From contig NZ_JAHQCW010000055.1 of the NCBI RefSeq assembly GCF_019042275.1, positions 1 to 35,790 on the forward strand: a DNA stretch of 35,790 bases, written 5' to 3'. The notes under the pieces were generated by a model. The model was not told the DNA's origin and searched no databases. It saw only the letters and a program-made list of their open reading frames with translations. How positions within the stretch are numbered: position 1 is the stretch's first letter; the number at the start of each line of letters is the position of its first letter. This document shows, in pieces, positions 16,115-24,768 of the stretch. The position numbers and the translations under genes are program-made. Origin of the DNA: Diplocloster agilis (GTDB lineage Bacteria > Bacillota > Clostridia > Lachnospirales > Lachnospiraceae).

Positions 16115-17491
16115 CTATATGTACGCATACAACCGGTTCATTGCCTGCTGCTGTGTATATAAGTGCATCTGCTGCACTTCCCCGGGGGCTTCCTCTGTCT
16201 CTTCCCCCACAAATGTCCCGTGGCGGAAGCGGCCGGTTCCCTGCTGATCCATGCTCCACTGCTGCCGGTTCAAATCTTGCTGATAATTCATAAAATCCAA
16301 ACCGCCCTGACTGTTCTGGTAGATTTCTTCCACCTCCGCATGCAGCGGCTGCAGCGCTTCTCTGAGATTCAGCATCTCGCTGTTCAGCATCCGCTGTGTC
16401 TCTGAATTGGAAACCCCGATGCTCATGGCGATCTTTCCGCCTGCGGACACCATATGTATTACGATTTCGCCCAATCCCTCCGGTTTCAGCCGAATTGTGA
16501 ATTGGTTCAGCCCTCTGGCCATTCCCTGCTCGATCCCGCCTCTTAACTGTTCCGCGAGGGGAGTGTTCGGGGTCATTTGGCTGTTGTCAACCGCCGGCGC
16601 CTCATAACGGTCCGCCATTGCGCTGGTTCTTACAGGAGGAAGGTATACGCCTTCATTCACCTTTTTCTGGAGATCATCCGCATCCACAGCCGATGCTTTT
16701 TCTGACGGCGTCCCCTCTTCTGTGCTCCTGGTATTCCCGGAAGCCATAGATTTCATCTGATCCGCTCTGGCCTTTAACATATCCTGATAGGATACCGGCT
16801 CTCCCGGGTCTTGGCCTGACATGGCGGTCCATTCCTGGGTTTGATTCCCGGCATTGCCTGCCTGTCCCGCCTTCGCAGCCGCATTTTCGGCCTGAACTGC
16901 CGGCGTCTGATCGGAATCCTCCAATACGGCTCCCTGCGCATCTGCCAGCTTACGGCCCTGTGTAGCGGAACCGATTTGTCCATCTGTTTTGATCCCTTCT
17001 GCCGCCTGCATGGCCGAAGCCAGTACCGGAACGGGATCTGTCGGATTTTGATTCAGACTCGCGGCATCCTCCGCCTGCAGTATTTCCTCCGGCTCTGCCA
17101 AAAGCGCCTGCGGTATCTGCACCAGCGCGGCCGCTTCCTGCATGAGCAGGGCATCGGTTACCGGCTCCTTCGTTTTTCCGCCGTCATCCTCAGGCTTCTT
17201 ATCCACGCCGGCAGTCTCTGCTTCGTTGCCGGTTTTCCCGGAAGTAACCGCACTGTCTTCGGACCGGCCATCCGGCGCTTCCTGGGCAGAACCCTTTCCT
17301 TCCGCTTTTTCCTTCTGTCCCGTATTTTTTTGCTTCTGGGTCTCTGATCCTTCATTCACACCAGACTTTCGGGTTTTCGGAGCTTCCAGGGATTTTTTTA
17401 AGATATCCATAAAATCAGAGGCTTCCTTCCCCTTCTGCTGAGGCTTTCCGTCCATACGGACGTATTCACTGTTTACACTCTGTACGTTCAT
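16115..17491 (-). CDS. fliK: Hook-length control protein FliK
   Basis: Secreted molecular ruler of 458 aa. The N-terminal 300 residues are a disordered, Gln/Ala/Glu/Lys-rich ruler with poor conservation. The C-terminal Flg_hook domain (about 310-400) contains QFTIRLKPEGLGEIVIHM and LNSEMLNLREALQPLHAEVE, which contacts FlhB to switch export from hook to filament. The C-terminal tail is Gln-rich. Because flhB is absent from the window, its switch partner must come from elsewhere. The ATG at 17491 lies 30 bases after fliJ. Confidence 0.9.
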   Translation of the reverse strand: MNVQSVNSEYVRMDGKPQQKGKEASDFMDILKKSLEAPKTRKSGVNEGSETQKQKNTGQKEKAEGKGSAQEAPDGRSEDSAVTSGKTGNEAETAGVDKKPEDDGGKTKEPVTDALLMQEAAALVQIPQALLAEPEEILQAEDAASLNQNPTDPVPVLASAMQAAEGIKTDGQIGSATQGRKLADAQGAVLEDSDQTPAVQAENAAAKAGQAGNAGNQTQEWTAMSGQDPGEPVSYQDMLKARADQMKSMASGNTRSTEEGTPSEKASAVDADDLQKKVNEGVYLPPVRTSAMADRYEAPAVDNSQMTPNTPLAEQLRGGIEQGMARGLNQFTIRLKPEGLGEIVIHMVSAGGKIAMSIGVSNSETQRMLNSEMLNLREALQPLHAEVEEIYQNSQGGLDFMNYQQDLNRQQWSMDQQGTGRFRHGTFVGEETEEAPGEVQQMHLYTQQQAMNRLYAYI

Positions 17492-17521
17492 TTTCTCACC
17501 GCCTTTCCCGTACCTCTTCTT

Positions 17522-17974
17522 TTATATAGAAACACCATGCCTTACGAATTCGCCCGCAACATGTTCGGAGATCGTCTCCTGCTGCTCCTTCGCTTCCGCA
17601 TAATGGTATTCCTCCAATTTTTTCGCCTTTAAGTTCTCCAGTTTCTTCACTTCCTGGGAGGCCTTCACTACATTCTGACGCTGAATCTCAATCTGCTGTT
17701 CCAACTGCTCCTTCTGGCGAAACAGTTCCATCTGATTCTTTCTCCCGTTTTCTATGGAGCCCATCAGTATCTTCAGCTGAAATACGGTCGTCCCTTTCTG
17801 AATCCGGCTGTTCTTTTCTTCCTGCAGGTCCCGGATCTGTTCCTCGAGGCGTTTCAGCTTCTCTTCCAGCTCCAGGCGCTGCGCGTTCAGCCGCCCCATC
17901 AGATTTTTTTCTTTTTCTAATGTCTGTTCCTCGAAGCTTAATACTTTCCCCAGGGAAAAGGAAAATTTCTTCAT
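17522..17974 (-). CDS. fliJ: Flagellar export chaperone/stalk protein FliJ
   Basis: Protein of 150 aa, almost entirely a charged two-stranded coiled coil (about 10-125). FliJ sits in the centre of the FliI hexamer, like the gamma subunit of F1-ATPase, and links it to FlhA. The N-terminus FSFSLGKVLSFEEQTLEKEK fits the family start F-x-F-x-L-x-x-x-L. It lies directly after fliI (32 bases), the normal place. Confidence 0.88.
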   Translation of the reverse strand: MKKFSFSLGKVLSFEEQTLEKEKNLMGRLNAQRLELEEKLKRLEEQIRDLQEEKNSRIQKGTTVFQLKILMGSIENGRKNQMELFRQKEQLEQQIEIQRQNVVKASQEVKKLENLKAKKLEEYHYAEAKEQQETISEHVAGEFVRHGVSI

Positions 17975-18006
17975 AGCAGCCTGCTCCTATTCTTACTATC
18001 CTGTTC

Positions 18007-19311
18007 CTATTCAGCCAGCGCGATCATACGAAGCACCGTGTCCTGTAAGGTAAAGCTCTCGTCCGTCTTCTGTCTCAAGAAGTCATTGATTTTGTCAATT
18101 CTTAACAGTACGTCATCCAGTTCTTTGTTGGTCCCCTTCTTATAAGCCCCGATGGATACCAGATCCAGATTGTTCTCATATACGGAAAGATATTTGCGGA
18201 TCTTATTGGCCGCTTCTTTGTGCTCCGGCAAAACGATATCATTCATCAAACGGCTGATACTGGAGAGAATGTCGATGGCGGGATAGTGATTCCTGGCCGC
18301 CACCTTTCGGGACAGCATGATATGTCCGTCGATAATTCCCCGGACCGTATCCGATATAGGTTCATTGGTATCGTCCCCTTCCACCAGAACCGTGTAGATC
18401 CCTGTTATGGAACCTTTTTCAAAGTTCCCGGAGCGTTCCAGAAGCTTCGGCAGGTCCGAATAGATGGACGGGGTATATCCTCTCGCCACCGGAGGCTCTC
18501 CGATGCTCAAGCCGATCTCTCTGGAAGCCATGGCGAACCGGGTCAGGGAGTCCATCATCAGCAGCACATCCAGTCCCTGGTCTTTAAAATACTCCGCGAT
18601 CGTCGTAGCCGTCAGCGTGCATTTTGCCCTCATCATCGCCGACTGGTTGGAGGTGGCCACTACCAGCACCGACCGCTTCAAGCCCTCTTCTCCCAGATCC
18701 CGGCTGATGAATTCCACCACCTCACGGCTTCTCTCTCCAACCAGCGCGATCACATTGACATCCGCCTTTACATTCTTGGCAATCATCCCCATCAGCGTGC
18801 TCTTTCCCACGCCGCTTCCGGCGAAGATTCCCATTCTCTGGCCTTTTCCTATGGTTAGAAGCCCGTCGATGGCTTTTACTCCCATCTGAATCACGGTGTC
18901 TATCCTGGGCCGCTCCATGGGATTCGACCGCTCTCCCGTGATCGGATAATACTTGACGTTTCCCACCGGTCCCTTTCCGTCGATCGGCATACCCAGCGGG
19001 TCTACGGTACGGCCGATCAGTTCTTCCGACACCGGAATCTTTAGCTTATCCCCGGTATTTCTTACGGCGCTGCCATAGCCGATACCCTCGATCTCCTCAT
19101 AGGGCATCAGCAGCACCTTGTTCTCCCGGAAACCAACCACTTCCGCTTTCATGCTCTGTCCGCTTTTCGGGATCTCGATCGTGCAGACATCCCCGATGTT
19201 GCAGGCCGGGCCGGTGGATTCCACCGTGGTTCCCACTATCTTATCAATCTTGCCCATATAAGTATACAGGCTGGAATTTCTGATTACTTCGTGTACCTTT
19301 TGCATCTCCAT
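18007..19311 (-). CDS. fliI: Flagellum-specific ATPase FliI
   Basis: Export ATPase of 434 aa, homologous to F1 beta. The N-terminal beta barrel (about 1-90) is followed by the P-loop GSGVGKST (165-172) and Walker B LLMMDSLTRFAMA with the family stretch EIGLSIGEPPVARGYTPS. The C-terminal helical domain ends normally, so the gene is intact. It hydrolyses ATP at the export gate to unload substrates from chaperones. The start ATG has only a weak, distant GAGG (13 nt), so translation may depend on coupling to fliH, which ends 8 bases upstream. Confidence 0.97.
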   Translation of the reverse strand: MEMQKVHEVIRNSSLYTYMGKIDKIVGTTVESTGPACNIGDVCTIEIPKSGQSMKAEVVGFRENKVLLMPYEEIEGIGYGSAVRNTGDKLKIPVSEELIGRTVDPLGMPIDGKGPVGNVKYYPITGERSNPMERPRIDTVIQMGVKAIDGLLTIGKGQRMGIFAGSGVGKSTLMGMIAKNVKADVNVIALVGERSREVVEFISRDLGEEGLKRSVLVVATSNQSAMMRAKCTLTATTIAEYFKDQGLDVLLMMDSLTRFAMASREIGLSIGEPPVARGYTPSIYSDLPKLLERSGNFEKGSITGIYTVLVEGDDTNEPISDTVRGIIDGHIMLSRKVAARNHYPAIDILSSISRLMNDIVLPEHKEAANKIRKYLSVYENNLDLVSIGAYKKGTNKELDDVLLRIDKINDFLRQKTDESFTLQDTVLRMIALAE

Positions 19312-19319
19312 AAGGTTAT

Positions 19320-20072
19320 CTATTCCTCAAGCATTTCCAACTGCTGTTTCAGATTCTCTAGCTGCACATATACGGAGGCGTCCACCAGTCCGTCGGGCGT
19401 CTCGACCCGCAATGTCCCCAACGGCAGATCCGCGGTTTTTACCTTAATCATCGTTTCATATTTTTCCCTGACCGGCGCCAGCGCCTGTTCGATGGCTTCG
19501 GCCTGCCTGACCGCCTTTGCGGCCACCAGCACAGTAAGCGGACTCTTTTCTTTTTCAGACAGGACCGCAGCCCTGGCCATGGCATTCATCCCGTCGTCCT
19601 TAGCGATCTTCTCGCACAGGATCTTTTCCGCAATCTTAAGGGCCAATGAGGTTACCTGTTCCCGCAGCTCATTTTCCTGTCCCGCTATGCTTTCTTTTAA
19701 CTCGTCAATGGAAGCAGCCAGCTCAGAACTTAATTTACCGATCTGCTCTGCGGCCTTCATAAGCCCTTCCTGCCAGCCCTCTTCATAAGCCTGTTCTTTG
19801 ATCCTCGCAGCTTCCCCGGAGGCGGTATTTACGATCTTGTCTCTCTGGGCGTAGGCATCCCCCAGGATCTGAGCCGCCGACAGCTCCGCCTGCCGCTTTG
19901 TGCGTTCCAGCAGCTGCTTTTTCCCTTTGGATATCAGGGCATAACCCGTCTCCTCGGTATCGGTCCGGACTTCCTTATCCGTTTTTTCAATACCCGGTTC
20001 CTGATACAGAGGTACCTGATATTGATCAAATACGGTCTGTTCGGACTTTAACACCTTAGACAATGATCTCAT
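19320..20072 (-). CDS. fliH: Flagellar assembly protein FliH
   Basis: Protein of 250 aa that regulates FliI and anchors it to the C ring via FliN/FliY. It has a long alpha-helical, Ala/Glu/Lys-rich centre (about 50-160) and a C-terminal V/A-ATPase subunit E-like domain (about 160-240, PLTVLVAAKAVRQAEAIEQA and DASVYVQLENLKQQLEML). The gene overlaps the end of fliG by 17 bases. The N-terminal 50 residues are poorly conserved. Confidence 0.9.
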   Translation of the reverse strand: MRSLSKVLKSEQTVFDQYQVPLYQEPGIEKTDKEVRTDTEETGYALISKGKKQLLERTKRQAELSAAQILGDAYAQRDKIVNTASGEAARIKEQAYEEGWQEGLMKAAEQIGKLSSELAASIDELKESIAGQENELREQVTSLALKIAEKILCEKIAKDDGMNAMARAAVLSEKEKSPLTVLVAAKAVRQAEAIEQALAPVREKYETMIKVKTADLPLGTLRVETPDGLVDASVYVQLENLKQQLEMLEE

Positions 20073-21063
20073 CCTTTCCGTCCTTGGAAATCACGATTTC
20101 CCCTTCTTCTTCCAAACGGCGGATCGTACCCACGATCCTCTGCTGCGCATCCTCCACGTCACTCATGCGGATATTACGCAGGTATTCCATATCGGACTGT
20201 ATCGTTTCCCGCATACGGGTGGACATATTAGAAAATATGGCGTTTGCCACATCTTTATTCGCCACTTTAAGGGCAACCGCGATATCTTTCGTATCTGTAT
20301 CCCGGATAAACCGCTGGATGGACAGAGGATCCAGATAGGCGATATCTTCGAACACGAACATTAACTTCCTGACATCCTCCGCCAGCTGCGGGTTTTTGAT
20401 ATTTAACTCTTCAAAGATATCCCTCTCCGTACTGCGGTCCACATGGTTCATCACATCGGCCACATAGTTTAAGCCGCCCACCTCGGTAGTTTCCTCCGAT
20501 GTGGAGGAGCCGATTTTCTTTTGAACAACATTTTCCACGATTTTAATAATGGAGGGCACCGCCCGGTCCATATTGGCAATCCGTTCCACCACGTCGATTC
20601 TGGTTTCCTTTGGCAGATTGGCCACGATCTTGGACGCCTGCTCCGGTGTGGCGTAGGACAGAATCAGCGCCAGTGTCTGCGGATGCTCGTTTTGTATGAT
20701 CGTCATCAGAGTCTTGTAATCTATTTTTCGGATAAATGAGAAGGCCTTGGTCTTCATCGCCTTGCTGACCCGCTCCATCAGGCTCTTCGCCTGCTGCTGG
20801 CCAAAAGCCCGCTCCAGTACCTCTTTCGCATATTCTCGGCCGCCTTCCGTTATCACCTTTTCCGTGACGCAGCAGTCGTAGAATTCGTTCGCGATATTTT
20901 CCAGTTCTCCCTGTTCCAGACGGGGAAGACGGGAAAGTTCCACAGAGATCTGTTCAATTTCATTTTCAGATAGATAATGGAATACCTGGGATGCGCTGTC
21001 CGCGCCCAGCATCGAAATTACCGCAGCGGCCTTTTCCGCCGGATTACGCTCATTTGCATTCAT
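20056..21063 (-). CDS. fliG: Flagellar motor switch protein FliG
   Basis: C-ring rotor protein of 335 aa. The N-domain (about 1-100, KAAAVISMLGADSASQVFHYL) binds FliF, the middle domain has the EHPQ motif (NEHPQTLALILSYATPEQAS), and the C-domain carries the charged torque helix (DIAYLDPLSIQRFIRDTDTK and VALKVANKDVANAIFSNMST). The length is normal. The ATG is one base after the fliF stop, with a GGAGGGAG ribosome binding site inside fliF. It normally needs FliM to link it to FliN/FliY, but fliM is not in the window. Confidence 0.97.
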   Translation of the reverse strand: MNANERNPAEKAAAVISMLGADSASQVFHYLSENEIEQISVELSRLPRLEQGELENIANEFYDCCVTEKVITEGGREYAKEVLERAFGQQQAKSLMERVSKAMKTKAFSFIRKIDYKTLMTIIQNEHPQTLALILSYATPEQASKIVANLPKETRIDVVERIANMDRAVPSIIKIVENVVQKKIGSSTSEETTEVGGLNYVADVMNHVDRSTERDIFEELNIKNPQLAEDVRKLMFVFEDIAYLDPLSIQRFIRDTDTKDIAVALKVANKDVANAIFSNMSTRMRETIQSDMEYLRNIRMSDVEDAQQRIVGTIRRLEEEGEIVISKDGKDEIIV

Positions 21064-21064
21064 A

Positions 21065-22663
21065 TTACTGCTCTCCCTCCTTCAGCCATGAACTGATCAT
21101 GGACGCTATGATTTCGGGATTCGCTTTGGCAAATGTTTTGACACGGCTAACCGGAGTCTGCTCCTTAGAAACCGCTTCCGCCGGATTGGGAATTACCGCA
21201 TCGCCTGCGGCCGCTTCCCTCATGCCCTGATCCGGAACGATCTCGTCTTCGATAGCCCCAAACAGTTCCTCATCTTCCCTGGCATGTTTCCTTCTCCTGC
21301 GCGCCATGAGCACGATGATCAGAACCGTGAGCGCCAGCACAACGGCCGCCCCTATGATCACATAGAACAGCCCCTTCTCCAGAAGGCTTGCGGTTCCGGC
21401 CCCGGAATTGTCCGCCTGAAGAGGCGTAGTCCCGGCCGCCTGCTGAAAACTGGATACAACAATATCCTCCGGGGCGATATTGGCCGCCTTGGAGGCTGAA
21501 TCTATGATCTGCTGTTTTTTGGCGGCGGTCAGATTGTTGTCATTGACCGTAATAGCCACCGTCGCTTTCTTAAGCTCCACATTGTCTTTTTCTATCTGCC
21601 GTTTGATATAACTGGCCAGATAATCCACATTCCGGTAATAATCCCCGGTATTCTGGTTGTTGCCGCCCTCTGTCTCGGCGCCGTAGGTTGGGATATCCGT
21701 GTTATTCTCTTCCCCTGCCACTCCTCCGGCCTGATTTCCCGTTCCATTGGTGGTCCTTCGCTCTTCAAAATTATCGACCACTCCCTGCCCGTTCTCCTGG
21801 GGCTGGTACTGGAGGTCTTCCGTGATCATTTTATCATAATCGATCACAACGGTAGCGGATACCCGGATCTGGCTGGATGCATATCCAAGCGTCAGTACGT
21901 TCTTGATTTTATTTTCCAGCTTCTCCTCCACCTTGGACTCAAAGTCCAGGCGGTTCAGCCCATATGTACTGGTCCCCAGATCATCGGACAAAAGCTCCTG
22001 CATCGTCTCCGCGTTGACTACCGTCACATTCTCCGGCAGCAGCCTGGGAACGCTGTTGGAAACCAATTTCTTGATCGCGGTCACCTTATCGGAGGACAGC
22101 TCAAAAGAAGGCATAAATGTCAGCGATACCGATCCTGTGCTGTCCGAGCTCTGCTCTTCCCAGACGTAGCTGCTCTCATCCGGCACATTCAAGGTTACGA
22201 TCGCGTTCTTCACGCCGCTCATGTCTTTTAGCGTTCTCTCCAGCCGGTCCTGAAGATTCAACAGCAAATACTGTTTCTTTTCAAATTCCGTTGTGGTAAA
22301 TCCGGTATTGTCCGAGAATATGTTAAACGGAAGGGCCGTCTTCGGATATCCAAGTGCCGACATGTCCAGCATGATATCTCCGGCTTCCTTCTCAGGTACC
22401 ATAACTTCCCCGTCCGCATTGCGCTGGGTCTTGATATCCCGGGCCTGTAACACCGTGTACATTTCGGCATTTTCTTCTTTGGAAGCGCCCGGAAACAGCA
22501 CCTCATATTTTTCTTTTCCTACGTTCAGCCATATGGTCACAGCCAGCGCGATCACTACAACGGCTGCCAAGCCTCCGATCAGCCATTTCTTATTGCCGGC
22601 ATTGATGTACTCTATGACGGAACTCCCCTTGATCTTTTCTCTAATTTTGTCTTTCCCACTCAT
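21065..22663 (-). CDS. fliF: Flagellar MS-ring protein FliF
   Basis: MS-ring protein of 532 aa. Two membrane helices (about 28-48 and 435-458) flank the large outside part with the YscJ-like ring-building motifs (about 50-220, DRLERTLKDMSGVKNAIVTL) and the FliF C region (about 230-420). The C-terminal 70 residues lie in the cytoplasm and end with a FliG-binding segment (NPEIIASMISSWL). The Shine-Dalgarno is weak (GGTGG). The gene follows fliE by 24 bases. Confidence 0.97.
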   Translation of the reverse strand: MSGKDKIREKIKGSSVIEYINAGNKKWLIGGLAAVVVIALAVTIWLNVGKEKYEVLFPGASKEENAEMYTVLQARDIKTQRNADGEVMVPEKEAGDIMLDMSALGYPKTALPFNIFSDNTGFTTTEFEKKQYLLLNLQDRLERTLKDMSGVKNAIVTLNVPDESSYVWEEQSSDSTGSVSLTFMPSFELSSDKVTAIKKLVSNSVPRLLPENVTVVNAETMQELLSDDLGTSTYGLNRLDFESKVEEKLENKIKNVLTLGYASSQIRVSATVVIDYDKMITEDLQYQPQENGQGVVDNFEERRTTNGTGNQAGGVAGEENNTDIPTYGAETEGGNNQNTGDYYRNVDYLASYIKRQIEKDNVELKKATVAITVNDNNLTAAKKQQIIDSASKAANIAPEDIVVSSFQQAAGTTPLQADNSGAGTASLLEKGLFYVIIGAAVVLALTVLIIVLMARRRRKHAREDEELFGAIEDEIVPDQGMREAAAGDAVIPNPAEAVSKEQTPVSRVKTFAKANPEIIASMISSWLKEGEQ

Positions 22664-22687
22664 CTGCTGCCACCATCATAGATTATT

Positions 22688-22996
22688 TTAAATCTGCATT
22701 CCCATTATTTGATTATATGCGCTGACCGCCCTGCTGGTCAGCTGCGTCGTAAACTCAATCGCAGTGGCTGCCTGTTCCGCCTGAATCAGTGCGGTATGCA
22801 GGTCATCTACGTTCCCCATCGCCAGCCGGATATCGCTCTCTTCCATCTGCTTCTGCGCTGCATCCGCCTGCTCGATGGCCTGCTCCAGCACAGCTCCAAA
22901 ATCCTGTCTGGCGGCCTTATTCTCTGTTTTTCCGGTCTTATTCATCTCTTCGATGGATGAGACTCCATCCATTCTGCTAATCGGTACGATAAACAT
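22688..22996 (-). CDS. fliE: Flagellar hook-basal body protein FliE
   Basis: Small axial protein of 102 aa joining MS ring and rod. Conserved C-terminal half: DIRLAMGNVDDLHTALIQAE, then TQLTSRAVSAYNQIMGMQI. The ATG at 22994-22996 is preferred over the in-frame GTG at 23011, because GGAGAGG, which overlaps that GTG, is the ribosome binding site for the ATG. It is the first gene of the operon; flgB and flgC, which precede fliE in most Firmicutes, are missing here, and a promoter lies directly upstream instead. Confidence 0.95.
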   Translation of the reverse strand: MFIVPISRMDGVSSIEEMNKTGKTENKAARQDFGAVLEQAIEQADAAQKQMEESDIRLAMGNVDDLHTALIQAEQAATAIEFTTQLTSRAVSAYNQIMGMQI

Positions 22997-23067
22997 ATTT
23001 TCCTCTCCCACTGTCTTTCTATTCTTACAACTCTTTCATCTAAAGCAAAATCGTTCACAGTGAGCTT

Positions 23068-23094
23068 ATTATAACACACTTTTTTCTGTTGCAA
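23068..23094 (-). promoter_or_regulatory. Probable sigma-A promoter of the flagellar operon (extended -10)
   Basis: The minus strand reads TTGCAA (23089-23094), 15 nt, then TATAAT (23068-23073), with TG one base before the -10 (TGTTATAAT), an extended -10 that tolerates the short spacer. The start of transcription would be near 23061, about 65 nt before the fliE ATG. About 80 bases further upstream lies an inverted repeat (ATTAAC-CAT-GTTAAT, 23174-23188) that could be an operator. The rest of 22997-23390 is AT-rich with no convincing gene. Confidence 0.55.
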
Positions 23095-23173
23095 AACTAT
23101 TATTCGACATTTTGCCATAATATTTTATTATTTTCCGATAAATACAGCTTATTTTTTTTGCAGATTTACCAAT

Positions 23174-23188
23174 ATTAACCATGTTAAT
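23174..23188. promoter_or_regulatory. Inverted repeat, possible operator upstream of the flagellar promoter
   Basis: ATTAAC-CAT-GTTAAT is a perfect 6-bp inverted repeat with a 3-base spacer in the AT-rich region upstream of the -35 at 23089. A second AT half-site lies nearby. No regulator can be named, and in AT-rich DNA such repeats can arise by chance. Confidence 0.25.
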
Positions 23189-23286
23189 CAAAATTTTAAT
23201 ATTTTCGCGGGTAGAACTTGCACCCCTACCTAAAAACCAGAATGTACCTGTATACCTAATACGGATCAGACCTGTTTTCTTTACAT

Positions 23287-23372
23287 AAAAAAATGTGGAA
23301 ATCTCTTCCTTTTTCAGATAAGCCGGCACTGCCGTACCGTTATCATTCCGAAATAAAAGATTTCCACATTTT
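23287..23372 (-). terminator. Terminator after serS with a long loop
   Basis: A perfect 15-bp inverted repeat (23290-23304 with 23358-23372) encloses a 53-base loop, and on the minus strand ends in seven T (23287-23293). It begins 19 bases after the serS stop codon. The long loop has some GC-rich internal pairing. It insulates serS from the flagellar operon. Confidence 0.7.
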
Positions 23373-23390
23373 GTATTCCATGATCTTTAT

Positions 23391-24668
23391 TTAACCGATC
23401 ACTTCAGCTCCGCCCATATAAGGCCGCAGCGCCTCCGGGATCCGAACTGTGCCGTCTTCATTCAGGTTATTCTCCAGGAACGCGATCAGCATTCTGGGCG
23501 GGGCCACTACCGTGTTATTCAGGGTATGGGCAAAATATTTGCCGTTTTCCCCGACCGCCCGGATCTTAAGCCTTCTGGCCTGGGCGTCTCCCAGATTGGA
23601 ACAGCTGCCCACCTCGAAATATTTCTTCTGTCTCGGAGACCAGGCTTCCACGTCCACGGATTTTACTTTCAGGTCGGCCAGATCGCCGGAGCAGCATTCC
23701 AGCGTGCGGACCGGTATATCCAGGGACCGGAACAGATCCACCGTGTTCTGCCAGAGCTTGTCATACCACATCATGCTGTCCTGAGGCTTGCACACCACGA
23801 TCATTTCCTGCTTCTCGAACTGGTGGATACGGTAAACCCCGCGTTCCTCCAGGCCATGCGCTCCTTTTTCTTTTCTAAAGCAAGGAGAATAGCTGGTCAG
23901 GGTATAGGGCAGTTCTTCTTCCGGAAGGATGGAATCGATGAATTTCCCGATCATGGAATGCTCGCTGGTTCCGATCAGATAGAGATCCTCTCCTTCTATT
24001 TTATACATCATGGCGTCCATTTCCGCAAAACTCATCACGCCGGTCACCACATCGCTTCGGATCATAAACGGAGGCACACAGTAGGTAAAGCCCCGGTTAA
24101 TCATAAAGTCCCTGGCGTAGGAGATCACAGCGGAGTGCAGTCTGGCGATATCGCCCATCAGATAGTAGAAACCATTTCCGGCAACCCTTCTGGCGCTGTC
24201 CAGATCGATACCGTTGAACCGTTCCATGATCTCCGTGTGATACGGGATCTCAAAATCCGGCACCACCGGCTCCCCGTAGCGCTGCACCTCCACATTTTCA
24301 CTGTCGTCTTTTCCGATCGGCACGCTGGGATCGATGATATTGGGAATCGTCATCATGATCTTCGTGATCTTCTCATTGCCCGCCTTTTCCTGCTCTTCCA
24401 GCTCGGCCAGATGCGCAGAAAACTCCGTGACTTTTTTCTTGGTTTCTTCTGCTTCTTCCTTCTTTCCCTGGGCCATCAGCCCGCCGATCTGTTTTGAGAT
24501 CCGGTTTCTCTCTGCGCGCAGCGCCTCCATCTCCTGCAGTACTTTCCTGTGCTCGGTGTCCAGGGCGATCACTTCATCCACCAGCGGCAGCTTATTTTCC
24601 TGGAACTTGTTTCTGATATTTTGCTTTACGATCTCGGGATTTTCTCTGACAAATTTTAAATCCAGCAT
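23391..24668 (-). CDS. serS: Seryl-tRNA synthetase
   Basis: Class II aminoacyl-tRNA synthetase of 425 aa that charges tRNA-Ser. It has an N-terminal coiled-coil arm (about 30-100, rich in E, K and A) that grips the long tRNA variable arm. The catalytic core contains motif 2 (FRKEKGAHGLEERGVYRIHQ) and the C-terminal motif 3 region. Motif 3 reads HTLNNTVVAPPRMLIAFLEN instead of the usual bacterial LNGSGLAVGRTLVAILEN form; the Arg is kept. The ATG at 24668 has GGAGG upstream. It is transcribed alone from the promoter at 25013-25041 under a T-box riboswitch. Confidence 0.97.
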   Translation of the reverse strand: MLDLKFVRENPEIVKQNIRNKFQENKLPLVDEVIALDTEHRKVLQEMEALRAERNRISKQIGGLMAQGKKEEAEETKKKVTEFSAHLAELEEQEKAGNEKITKIMMTIPNIIDPSVPIGKDDSENVEVQRYGEPVVPDFEIPYHTEIMERFNGIDLDSARRVAGNGFYYLMGDIARLHSAVISYARDFMINRGFTYCVPPFMIRSDVVTGVMSFAEMDAMMYKIEGEDLYLIGTSEHSMIGKFIDSILPEEELPYTLTSYSPCFRKEKGAHGLEERGVYRIHQFEKQEMIVVCKPQDSMMWYDKLWQNTVDLFRSLDIPVRTLECCSGDLADLKVKSVDVEAWSPRQKKYFEVGSCSNLGDAQARRLKIRAVGENGKYFAHTLNNTVVAPPRMLIAFLENNLNEDGTVRIPEALRPYMGGAEVIG

Positions 24669-24768
24669 TTCATTTCCTCCGTTTCATGGCTTCCGGGCCT
24701 TAACCCGGCATTGTTTTTGAACTGGTCTGATACCTTTTTTATACCATAAGCGCACTTTCCAATAGAAT

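Noticed and set aside
23069-23329. Open frame of 86 codons upstream of fliE on the minus strand
   Set aside because: It overlaps the serS terminator and the flagellar promoter, has AT-driven composition and no family-like sequence or good ribosome binding site.
22997-23390. c-di-GMP riboswitch before the flagellar operon, as in Clostridioides difficile
   Set aside because: No GEMM-I/II core sequences are seen, and the predicted leader is only about 65 nt.
23526-24497. Open frame of 323 codons on the plus strand, antisense to serS
   Set aside because: It is a shadow of serS: His/Arg-rich composition, no motifs and no ribosome binding site, while the opposite strand encodes a full SerRS.
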